From positions 186,001-250,000 of the forward strand of contig NZ_FOMA01000002.1 of the NCBI RefSeq assembly GCF_900112495.1: a stretch of DNA of 64,000 bases, in the 5' to 3' direction. Both the position numbers and the translations under genes were made by a program. This DNA is from Bacillus sp. OV322. Lineage in GTDB: Bacteria > Bacillota > Bacilli > Bacillales > DSM-1321. Below are positions 57,235-64,000 of this stretch, piece by piece (position 1 is the first letter of the stretch; each line of letters opens with the position of its first letter). Below the pieces are notes generated by a model. It searched no databases, had not been told where the DNA came from, and was given only the letters and a program-made list of their open reading frames with translations.

Positions 57235-57678
57235 ATGATCCGTGTTTTATTTGTTTGTACAGGAAATACCTGCAGAAGCCCGATGGCTGAAGCCATTTTG
57301 AAAAATAAAGGAATTCCTGGCATTGAAGTGAAGTCTGCAGGAGTATATGCGGCTGAAGGAATGGAAGCCTCGATGCATGCAAAACAGGTGCTTGAAGACA
57401 ATGAAATGGGGCAGGGACATTCCTCATCGCCTCTTACCGCAGATGCCATAAGCTGGGCAACCCATATCTTTACCATGACTGAAGGACATAAATCGATCCT
57501 TGTAAATTCATTTCCGGCTGCGATGGACAAAACTTTTACTTTAAAAGAATTTGTTTATGACGATAAATATGATAGAGACATATCAGATCCTTACGGGGGA
57601 TCGCAAAAAATTTATCGGGAAACATTCGAAGAACTTCAGGAAGCAATCAGCAGGCTGATTAATAAGCTTGAAGAGTAG
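57235..57678 (+). CDS. ywlE: protein arginine phosphatase YwlE
   Basis: A low-molecular-weight phosphatase that reverses McsB arginine phosphorylation. The P-loop CTGNTCRS (Cys8, Arg14) includes Thr12, the residue that favours phospho-arginine over phospho-tyrosine. The catalytic Asp is in SDPYGGS near residue 121. The length is 147 aa. ATG 57235 has AGGAGG upstream. Confidence 0.95.
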   Translation: MIRVLFVCTGNTCRSPMAEAILKNKGIPGIEVKSAGVYAAEGMEASMHAKQVLEDNEMGQGHSSSPLTADAISWATHIFTMTEGHKSILVNSFPAAMDKTFTLKEFVYDDKYDRDISDPYGGSQKIYRETFEELQEAISRLINKLEE

Positions 57679-57701
57679 AATGTCCGCAGGGGGAGCTTTC
57701 A

Positions 57702-58991
57702 GTGCCGGAAAAAAAGCATTATAAGTTTGGTTTGAGAAAACAGTTAGTATTGTTTATTACTTCACTTGCTTTAATTACGTATGCGACGAGCGAATTATTC
57801 ATTTATTATGTGCATCCGATTTTTTTTAAGAGCATGGATGAAAGAATGTTCACCATCCTGACTCTTTTCATGGGAGTCATTTGGTCTGGAATTCTTGCAT
57901 TTTTTGCAGCTGCACTCATTGTAAAGCCATTGAAGAAGCTTGAAACCGCCGCACTTAGGGCCTCTCAGGGGGATATTAGCAAAGATGCCGAGCTTCCAAA
58001 ATCGGATGATGAAATCCGTTCATTAGGACAAGCATTCAATCACATGCTTTTTAACTTAAGAGACATGGTCCAAAATATAGAAACGAATTTTCAGGAAACA
58101 AATGAAAAGGTTATATCCATTTCGCATAAGTCTGCAGAGGCATCAACACAGGCAGAAAGCATTTCCAGAACTATTGAGGGAATTGCAAAGGGAGCAGATC
58201 AATCGGCCGTTTCTATCCAGCATACAGCAGAATCTGTTGAAGATGTGATTACCATTGCAAAAGAGGTTCAAGATAAAGCGAACTCTTCAGCGGAAACCTC
58301 AAGAGAAATGGTGTCAGATCTTTTAAGCAGCAAAGAAGTTATTCACTCGCTTGTGACAGGCATCCAGCAGCTTGCCCATGAAAATCAGGATGCGCTTCAG
58401 GCGGTTAGGCGTCTGGAGGAAAATGCGCAAAAAATCGAGCGCATCATTCAGCTGGTAGGAAACATTGCAGGACAGACCAATCTTTTGGCCTTGAATGCGT
58501 CCATTGAAGCGGCAAGGGCAGGGGAGCATGGAAAAGGGTTTGCTGTTGTTGCTGAGGAGGTTCGACTTCTGGCAGATGAAAGCGCTAAAGCCGTACAGGG
58601 GATTTCTGCCTTGATCCAAACGATTCAAAATGATGTCCAAAGCGTTGTTACGCAAATCAGCGAGCAGGTTGAAACGGCTAACACAGAAGCTGAAAAAGGT
58701 TCTGAAACAAACAGGGCAATTGAGGAAATGACTGAAACTGTGCATAGTGTGGCATCAGCGGTTCAGGATATCACTGTATTAGTGGACAGGCAAATGGAAA
58801 ACATTCAAACAACTTCCCGCCAGTCGCAGGAAGTTGCTGCGATTGCGCAGGAAACTTCTGCCGGTGCACTCGAAGTAACAAGCTCTGCCCAAGATCAGAC
58901 AAGTGTTATTGAAGATGTGGACAGGCTTGCTTTTGAGCTGAAACAGCAGGCGGAAAAACTGAAGCAGACGATCACACAGTTCCATCTATAG
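57702..58991 (+). CDS. methyl-accepting chemotaxis protein without an extracellular sensor domain
   Basis: A 429-aa chemoreceptor-type protein. Two TM helices (about residues 13-33 and 45-68) are separated by only a dozen residues, so almost no extracellular sensor exists. A HAMP domain follows (about 69-120, [19 protein letters not shown]), then the cytoplasmic signalling domain with the hairpin tip [17 protein letters not shown] and [24 protein letters not shown] 57702 has GGGGGAG 6 nt upstream. It is not at this position in B. subtilis, so it is a lineage-specific insertion or loss. It may sense cytoplasmic or membrane cues (inference). Confidence 0.92.
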   Translation: MPEKKHYKFGLRKQLVLFITSLALITYATSELFIYYVHPIFFKSMDERMFTILTLFMGVIWSGILAFFAAALIVKPLKKLETAALRASQGDISKDAELPKSDDEIRSLGQAFNHMLFNLRDMVQNIETNFQETNEKVISISHKSAEASTQAESISRTIEGIAKGADQSAVSIQHTAESVEDVITIAKEVQDKANSSAETSREMVSDLLSSKEVIHSLVTGIQQLAHENQDALQAVRRLEENAQKIERIIQLVGNIAGQTNLLALNASIEAARAGEHGKGFAVVAEEVRLLADESAKAVQGISALIQTIQNDVQSVVTQISEQVETANTEAEKGSETNRAIEEMTETVHSVASAVQDITVLVDRQMENIQTTSRQSQEVAAIAQETSAGALEVTSSAQDQTSVIEDVDRLAFELKQQAEKLKQTITQFHL

Positions 58992-59000
58992 AAGAAAATG

Positions 59001-59031
59001 AGAACCCTGCTGTGCGGGGTTCTTTTTTGTT
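59001..59031 (+). terminator. terminator after the chemoreceptor gene
   Basis: AGAACCCTGC pairs with GCGGGGTTCT and is followed by TTTTTG. Confidence 0.85.
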
Positions 59032-59225
59032 TTCAATTGCCTTTATCTTTGCTTTTTTTTGTGCCAAAATAAGGGCAGGAAAATAAATTGCCCCGCTTTA
59101 ATTGGCTGAGCCATTGCTAAGATCTGATGGAGAAGAAGCCTAAACAGGGATAACTGCCCGAAAAGATTTATCAGGCTAGCCATTAGCGGAGTATGTCACT
59201 TTGTGGAAAAGTCAGGGGGAAGAAC

Positions 59226-59675
59226 ATGAAAGTAGCAATCGCTTCAGATCACGGCGGAAATCGTATTCGGGAAGAAATAAAAAACTTGATGGCTGAAATG
59301 AATATTCAATTTGAGGATTTTGGCTGCAGCGGCTGTGAATCGGTGGATTATCCCGATTATGCGCTTCCCTTAGCTGAAAAAGTGGCCAAGGGTGATTTTG
59401 ATAAAGGCATCTTAATATGCGGAACGGGAATTGGAATGAGTATTGCTGCGAATAAAGTAAAAGGGATCCGCTGTGCTTTAGTGCATGATGTGTACAGTGC
59501 GAAACTGACGCGGCAGCATAATGACAGCAATGTCCTGGCTATGGGAGAGCGTGTGGTCGGGCCGGGACTTGCCAGGGAAATTGCGGCTGCCTGGCTGGCT
59601 TCAGACTTTGAAGAAGGCGGACGCCACAGTAATAGACTCAGAAAAATTAAGGAATATGAAGACCGGAGCATCTAG
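59226..59675 (+). CDS. rpiB: ribose-5-phosphate isomerase B (YwlF)
   Basis: It interconverts ribose 5-phosphate and ribulose 5-phosphate. MKVAIASDHGGNRIREEI carries the active-site Asp-His segment, and the catalytic Cys is in LICGTGIGMSIAANKVKGIR near residue 70. The length is 149 aa, equal to YwlF. ATG 59226 has GGGGGAA upstream. ywlG follows 18 bp downstream. Confidence 0.94.
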   Translation: MKVAIASDHGGNRIREEIKNLMAEMNIQFEDFGCSGCESVDYPDYALPLAEKVAKGDFDKGILICGTGIGMSIAANKVKGIRCALVHDVYSAKLTRQHNDSNVLAMGERVVGPGLAREIAAAWLASDFEEGGRHSNRLRKIKEYEDRSI

Positions 59676-59693
59676 GAGAAGGAGGGGTGTTTT

Positions 59694-60281
59694 ATGGAAA
59701 ACTATGCTCTTGGAAATCGGGAAATCTGGAGAAATCAATTTCACGATCTGCTGAATGAGTTTCAAGAAGCGGCCAAGCTGAACGAAAATGATTTGCTTGT
59801 CATCGGATGCAGCACGAGTGAAGTAACAGGAAATGTAATTGGCACCCAAGGAACCCTCGATGTAGCTGAAATGCTTTTTAGTGAATTGGAGTCCTTTCAT
59901 CAGCGCACTGGCGCACTTCTGGCCTTTCAGTGCTGCGAGCATCTAAACCGGGCACTTGTTTTATCAAAGAAAACGGCACATAAATATGGATATGAAGAGG
60001 TATCGGTCATACCTGTCCGGCATGCAGGCGGGGCAATGGCCGCATATGCCCATCAGCACCTTGCTGATGCTGTCGTTGTGGAGCATATTAAAGCGGACGC
60101 GGGAATCGATATCGGTGACACCTTCATCGGCATGCATATAAAGCATGTGGCCGTTCCGATCCGGGCATCCATAAAGGAAATCGGACATGCCCATGTAACC
60201 ATGGCAAAATCTAGGCCGAAGCTGATTGGCGGACAGCGTGCTGTATATGAACAATCCATAGATAATAATAGCTGTACCTAA
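59694..60281 (+). CDS. ywlG: YwlG family protein (DUF436/TIGR01440)
   Basis: A 195-aa soluble protein of the YwlG family; function unknown. Marked segments are [31 protein letters not shown] and [25 protein letters not shown] precedes ATG 59694. It is conserved between rpiB and glyA in Bacillus, although here an MFS gene intervenes before glyA. Confidence 0.9.
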   Translation: MENYALGNREIWRNQFHDLLNEFQEAAKLNENDLLVIGCSTSEVTGNVIGTQGTLDVAEMLFSELESFHQRTGALLAFQCCEHLNRALVLSKKTAHKYGYEEVSVIPVRHAGGAMAAYAHQHLADAVVVEHIKADAGIDIGDTFIGMHIKHVAVPIRASIKEIGHAHVTMAKSRPKLIGGQRAVYEQSIDNNSCT

Positions 60282-60311
60282 AAACTCCTTTTATAAGGGG
60301 TTTTTTTTTCA
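60282..60311 (+). terminator. terminator after ywlG
   Basis: AAAACTCCTTTTATAAGGGGTTTTTTTTT: a short stem with a long T run directly after the stop. Confidence 0.75.
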
Positions 60312-60415
60312 GCGGGATCTTCTATGCTGGATATATACTTTAACAGAGTAAAAGCAAAAAGGAGAAGTGCCCGATCCCCTTTGGAGGAAATGTGAGCTGC
60401 TTCTCCAGTAAAGCA

Positions 60416-61843
60416 TTATGAAGCTGTTTTAACAGCCCTATTCTTCGAAATCACCAATGAAATACAAAAGGCGCATATCGCAAGAATGAAGGTGCCGAGA
60501 AATATGAGATGTATGCCTGAGGCGAATGTATCACTCACGTTCTCTTGATGAGAGTCAATGGCCAAATGCGGCTGGCCGGCGCCCTTTTGTCCTGCTATGC
60601 CTGCTGTAGCCAGGTTGAAGATCATGCCGAATATGGCAGATCCCAGTGTCTGGCTGAATGTGTTAATGAAAGAATTCAGCCCGATTGCTGTACCAAGCTT
60701 TTGCGGTTCAACAGTAGACTGAACCAGCAGCATAATGATGGGAGTGACAATTCCCATTCCCAAGCCAAGTAGTCCCATTCCGCAGTATATTGCAATATCG
60801 GGAGAGGTGCTGGATATTGAAAATAACAGGAAAGTTGCTCCGATTAAGACGATCGTTCCAATACGTATGATGGTTCTGCTGCTGATTCTTCCTACCAGAT
60901 GCCCTGCGAGGAAAGAGCCTGCCGTCCAGGCTACAGGCATTGGTGTCAGAATCAGCCCGGCTTGCGTAGCATTCTTCCCGAGTACACCCTGGCTCCATAT
61001 AGGCAGGTAGACTGTGATGCTGATGACGATCATTCCGGCAAATAGTGTCAGCAAGTTGATAGGAATTAAGCTGCGGCTGCCTAGCAGATTAAGCGGTATG
61101 ATCGGTTCTGGAGAGCTTTTCTCCACTTTGTAAAAAAGGAAGAAAGACAAAGCTGAAAATATGAACAGAAATATGATAAGAGGGCTGCCCCAATCCTGCT
61201 TGCTGCTTCCATTTAATAAAGCGTACAAAATGCTGATTGTGCCAAGCGAAAGGATAGACGCTCCTTTATAGTCAATATGCTGTTTGGTTTTGCTGATATT
61301 TTCCTTATAGTACTTCAGAATGATGATGATGGAGCTTATGCCAAACGGAATATTTAAATAGAAGATATAGCGCCAAGATAATTGATCCACGAGAAATCCG
61401 CCTATTAAAGGACCGACAACTCCCGAAATTCCCCAAACAGCACTGACCCAGCCCTGCCCTTTTGCCCGGTCTTTTTGTTCTGTATACAGCCCTCCGATAA
61501 TTGTCATGGTAACCGGCATAACAGAGCCTGCTCCAATCCCTTGGATGGCGCGGCAGATAATGAGCTGTTCCATCGTCTGGGCCATGCCGCACAGAGCCGA
61601 ACCCAGCAAGAAGATCCCGATTCCATAAATGATGATTTTTTTCCGGCCGAATAAATCGGCAAGCTTTCCGAAGATAGGAGTGGAAACGGCTGTGGCCAGC
61701 ATGTAAGCAGCATAAACCCAGCTTACAAGATGTATTCCCGAAAGGTCGTTAGTGATGCTGGGAACAGCTGTGCTGACAATCGTTCCTTCCATTGCTGCCA
61801 GTGAAGTGGCGAGCATTAATGCAATCATTACCTTGTTTCTCAT
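60416..61843 (-). CDS. MFS multidrug exporter, DHA2 (EmrB/QacA) family
   Basis: A 475-aa drug:proton antiporter with about 14 hydrophobic helices. The start MRNKVMIALMLATSLAAMEG and motif C (GWVSAVWGISGVVGPLIGGF) mark the family, along with FGKLADLFGRKKIII (motif A). The substrate cannot be read. It lies convergent to ywlG and divergent from glyA and is absent from this place in B. subtilis, which suggests insertion; no mobile-element genes flank it. ATG 61843 has GGGGG 6 nt upstream. Confidence 0.92.
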   Translation of the reverse strand: MRNKVMIALMLATSLAAMEGTIVSTAVPSITNDLSGIHLVSWVYAAYMLATAVSTPIFGKLADLFGRKKIIIYGIGIFLLGSALCGMAQTMEQLIICRAIQGIGAGSVMPVTMTIIGGLYTEQKDRAKGQGWVSAVWGISGVVGPLIGGFLVDQLSWRYIFYLNIPFGISSIIIILKYYKENISKTKQHIDYKGASILSLGTISILYALLNGSSKQDWGSPLIIFLFIFSALSFFLFYKVEKSSPEPIIPLNLLGSRSLIPINLLTLFAGMIVISITVYLPIWSQGVLGKNATQAGLILTPMPVAWTAGSFLAGHLVGRISSRTIIRIGTIVLIGATFLLFSISSTSPDIAIYCGMGLLGLGMGIVTPIIMLLVQSTVEPQKLGTAIGLNSFINTFSQTLGSAIFGMIFNLATAGIAGQKGAGQPHLAIDSHQENVSDTFASGIHLIFLGTFILAICAFCISLVISKNRAVKTAS

Positions 61844-61876
61844 GACGTGCCCCCTGTTTCTGTTTCTAAATCACTT

Positions 61877-61919
61877 TCTGTCAGCGGGAAGGAAAAGCCC
61901 CGCTGGCAGAAGTTTCACT
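61877..61919. repeat. hairpin sharing sequence with the acdA terminator
   Basis: TCTGTCAGCGGG pairs with CCCGCTGGCAGA. Its right arm plus AGTTTCACT is the reverse complement of AGTGAAACTTCTGCCAGCGG at 35300-35319. It lies just upstream of the MFS gene start. Confidence 0.65.
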
Positions 61920-62020
61920 TTATATAAATGCAGTAAATAAAATGGGCCAAAACATCAGTTTAACAGAGGTGTCTTCAACTGTCCTTATGTTTTATGGAAA
62001 AAAAGAAAAAGAGTGCAGAA

Positions 62021-62064
62021 AATAACGAACGTTTAACAATTTGCTCCTTTAATAGTTCGCTTAT
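62021..62064. promoter_or_regulatory. PurBox pair (PurR operator) upstream of glyA
   Basis: AATAACGAACGTT (62021-62033) and, on the opposite strand, ATAAGCGAACTAT (62064-62052) match AWWWCCGAACWWT at 11 and 12 of 13 positions. They are inverted, with an 18-nt gap (16-17 usual). glyA is a PurR target in B. subtilis. The rest of 61920-62210 is AT-rich promoter region for the divergent genes. Confidence 0.6.
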
Positions 62065-62210
62065 GGTGAAGTTATGTAAAGGTAAGACTACCGTTCCCAA
62101 ATTGAACATGTTAAAATGAAAGTGATTGAAAGAGAGAAATGAAAGGCATTTCTTATGGAATTGTTTACACATAATACATAATGAATGGGCCTATAAGAGG
62201 AGGATTTCCA

Positions 62211-63452
62211 ATGAACCGTTTAGCGAAGCAAGATGAGCAGGTTTTTAAAGCGATTCAAGAAGAATTAGGAAGACAAAGAAGCAAGATTGAATTAATTGCA
62301 TCTGAAAACTTCGTAAGTGAAGCTGTAATGGAAGCTCAAGGGTCTGTATTGACAAATAAATATGCAGAAGGCTATCCTGGCAAACGCTATTATGGCGGCT
62401 GTGAATTTGTTGATGTTGTGGAGGATTTAGCCCGTGACCGCGCGAAAGAAATCTTCGGTGCCGAGCATGTCAATGTCCAGCCGCATTCTGGCGCACAGGC
62501 CAATATGGCAGTATACTTCACCATTCTTGAGCAAGGCGACACGGTTCTTGGGATGAACTTATCACATGGCGGCCATTTAACACATGGAAGTCCGGTGAAT
62601 TTCAGCGGCGTCCAATATAACTTTGTTGAATACGGAGTCGACCAGGAAAATCAGCAGATCAATTATGACGATGTTTTGGAAAAAGCGCGCCAGCACAAGC
62701 CGAAGCTGATTGTCGCAGGCGCAAGTGCATATCCGCGCGCCATTGATTTCAAACGCTTCAGGGAAATTGCGGATGAAGTGGGTGCCTACTTAATGGTAGA
62801 TATGGCTCACATCGCCGGACTAGTAGCTGCAGGCCTTCACCAAAGCCCTGTGCCATACGCTGATTTTGTTACGACAACGACCCATAAAACACTTCGCGGC
62901 CCGCGCGGCGGAATGATTCTTTGCAAGGAAGAGTTTGCAAAGAAAATTGATAAATCCATCTTCCCTGGAATTCAGGGCGGCCCGCTTATGCATGTTATTG
63001 CTGCTAAGGCGGTGGCATTCGGAGAAGCGCTTCAGGATGATTTTAAACAATATTCACAGGATATCATTAATAACGCCAAGCGCCTTGGCAGCTCTTTGGT
63101 AAAAGAAGGGCTTACTTTAGTGTCAGGCGGAACGGATAACCACTTATTGCTTCTTGATCTGACTTCAGTTTCCCTGACTGGAAAGGTAGCAGAAAAGGCT
63201 TTGGATGATATCGGTATCACAGTTAATAAGAATACGATTCCATTTGATAAGGAAAGCCCGTTTGTAACGAGCGGCATAAGGATTGGCACAGCTGCCGTAA
63301 CAACGCGCGGATTTGGCCTTGAAGATATGGATGAAATCGCATCAATCATCGGTCTTGTGCTTAAGAATCCTGAAGACCAAAGCAAGCTGGAAGAAGCTAA
63401 GGAAAGAGTTTCTGCTCTTTCTGGCAAATACAGTTTATATCCTGAATATTAA
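62211..63452 (+). CDS. glyA: serine hydroxymethyltransferase
   Basis: A PLP enzyme that converts serine and tetrahydrofolate to glycine and methylene-THF, supplying one-carbon units. The PLP lysine is in [14 protein letters not shown] near residue 227; [15 protein letters not shown] and [12 protein letters not shown] are also conserved. The length is 413 aa. ATG 62211 has AGGAGG 7 nt upstream. The upstream PurBox pair suggests purine-linked repression. Confidence 0.96.
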   Translation: MNRLAKQDEQVFKAIQEELGRQRSKIELIASENFVSEAVMEAQGSVLTNKYAEGYPGKRYYGGCEFVDVVEDLARDRAKEIFGAEHVNVQPHSGAQANMAVYFTILEQGDTVLGMNLSHGGHLTHGSPVNFSGVQYNFVEYGVDQENQQINYDDVLEKARQHKPKLIVAGASAYPRAIDFKRFREIADEVGAYLMVDMAHIAGLVAAGLHQSPVPYADFVTTTTHKTLRGPRGGMILCKEEFAKKIDKSIFPGIQGGPLMHVIAAKAVAFGEALQDDFKQYSQDIINNAKRLGSSLVKEGLTLVSGGTDNHLLLLDLTSVSLTGKVAEKALDDIGITVNKNTIPFDKESPFVTSGIRIGTAAVTTRGFGLEDMDEIASIIGLVLKNPEDQSKLEEAKERVSALSGKYSLYPEY

Positions 63453-63462
63453 TACCCCAGCC

Positions 63463-63490
63463 GTTCCCTTTTTAGGGAGCGGTTTTTTTA
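63463..63490 (+). terminator. terminator after glyA
   Basis: CCGTTCCCT pairs with AGGGAGCGG and is followed by TTTTTTT. Confidence 0.9.
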
Positions 63491-63654
63491 AAGAAAAGTG
63501 GAAAGTAAATCTCCTGAAGCTTTTGTTGAAGTATGAATTGTTTTTCTGTAAAATGAGTAGAAGTGAATTTTCCCTGGACCATGATGTTTTGGCATGCAGG
63601 TAAAACCGCAAGAATGGCACACACAAAATTTCGGAAGTAGAAGGAGAGATCTTG

Positions 63655-64000
63655 ATGGCTAAGGTATATGTTTTTGATCATCCGCTTATTCAGCACAAAC
63701 TTGCCTATATACGTGATATACATACAGGTACAAAAGAATTCCGCGAGCTTGTAGATGAAGTGGCAACGCTGATGGCATTTGAAATTACGAGAGATCTTCC
63801 ATTGGAGGATGTGGAAATTGAAACGCCGGTAAGCAAAGCAAAATTCAAAATGCTTTCAGGAAAAAAGCTGGGCATCATTCCTATCCTTCGCGCCGGCATC
63901 GGTATGGTTGATGGAATTTTGAAACTCATCCCTGCTGCAAAGGTAGGCCATGTCGGTCTATACCGCGACCCGGAAACATTGAAGCCAGTTGAATATTATG
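63655..64000 (+). CDS. upp: uracil phosphoribosyltransferase, 5' part (cut by the window end)
   Basis: The frame from ATG 63655 stays open to the window end (115 codons visible). It reads [20 protein letters not shown], then [34 protein letters not shown], typical of Upp, which salvages uracil to UMP with PRPP. The PRPP-binding loop lies beyond the window. AAGGAGAG is 7 nt upstream. The glyA-upp order is the same as in B. subtilis. Confidence 0.95.
   Translation, partial: MAKVYVFDHPLIQHKLAYIRDIHTGTKEFRELVDEVATLMAFEITRDLPLEDVEIETPVSKAKFKMLSGKKLGIIPILRAGIGMVDGILKLIPAAKVGHVGLYRDPETLKPVEYY

Noticed and set aside
57069-57290. 73-aa basic protein upstream of ywlE
   Set aside because: It overlaps the first 56 bp of ywlE in another frame, has no Shine-Dalgarno and no recognisable family.

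Overview
The window is chromosomal DNA of a spore-forming member of the Bacillaceae (low-to-moderate GC Firmicute). Spore genes (gerQ, rsfA, spo0F, spoIIR, pbpG), AGGAGG-type ribosome binding sites, many TTG/GTG starts and protein sequences close to Bacillus subtilis all point this way; the genus cannot be fixed from the sequence alone (a Cytobacillus/Mesobacillus/Neobacillus-type genome would fit). From pdxK to upp the gene order follows the B. subtilis ywd-ywf-ywh-ywi-ywj-ywk-ywl-glyA-upp segment, the origin-proximal left arm. The window is therefore mostly a conserved backbone. Its novelty lies in intergenic elements and a few inserted or altered genes.

Layout. 1-3.0 kb: an NlpC/P60-like secreted protein lacking its catalytic residues, a Cof-type phosphatase, and the bacillithiol deacetylase pair yojF-bshB2. 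3.1-6.6 kb: pdxK, then a molybdopterin block mobA-moaE-moaD-moeB. 6.7-13.1 kb: a stress protein, ung, ywdI, ywdK, gerQ, hemQ, pta and lipL, with a parS-like site after ung. 13.5-23.1 kb: rsfA, ywfO, ywgA, ywhB, ywhC, ywhD, pbpG and the polyamine genes speE-speB. 23.7-28.1 kb: ywiB-argS, uvsE and a cardiolipin synthase-type gene. 28.2-39.3 kb: a fatty/branched acyl-CoA island (FeS oxidoreductase, thiolase, 3-hydroxyacyl-CoA dehydrogenase, two acyl-CoA dehydrogenases, a TetR regulator and fused isobutyryl-CoA mutase IcmF). 39.8-48.2 kb: rpoE, pyrG with a CTP-sensing attenuator leader, ywjG, spo0F, fbaA, murA2 and glpX; transaldolase is missing except for a possible C-terminal scrap. 48.6-53.5 kb: rho, rpmE, tdk, prfA-prmC. 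53.7-64 kb: spoIIR, a DnaA-box cluster, ywlC, mntP, ywlE, a chemoreceptor, rpiB, ywlG, an MFS drug exporter, glyA and the start of upp.

Three families of dispersed non-coding elements are visible. Family A (four copies) has terminal inverted repeats starting GGCTCTTTTC; two copies have perfect 8-bp target duplications, so they look like MITEs moved by a transposase in trans. A related single element (family C), also with a perfect 8-bp duplication, has inserted between the sigma-H promoter and the ribosome binding site of spo0F. Family B is a GCGCCT-rich palindromic repeat. In four cases its end lies 0-5 nt after a stop codon (gerQ, ywhB, speE, ywjG), always in the same orientation relative to the gene.

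Regulatory sites that can be read directly include the sigma-H spo0F promoter, a sigma-F-like spoIIR promoter, the pyrG GGGCTCC start and attenuator, a FadR-like operator inside the ywjF promoter that recurs before the thiolase gene, a cre-like site, a PurBox pair before glyA, and many intrinsic terminators. All functional assignments come from reading the sequence and from recalled families; no database search was run.
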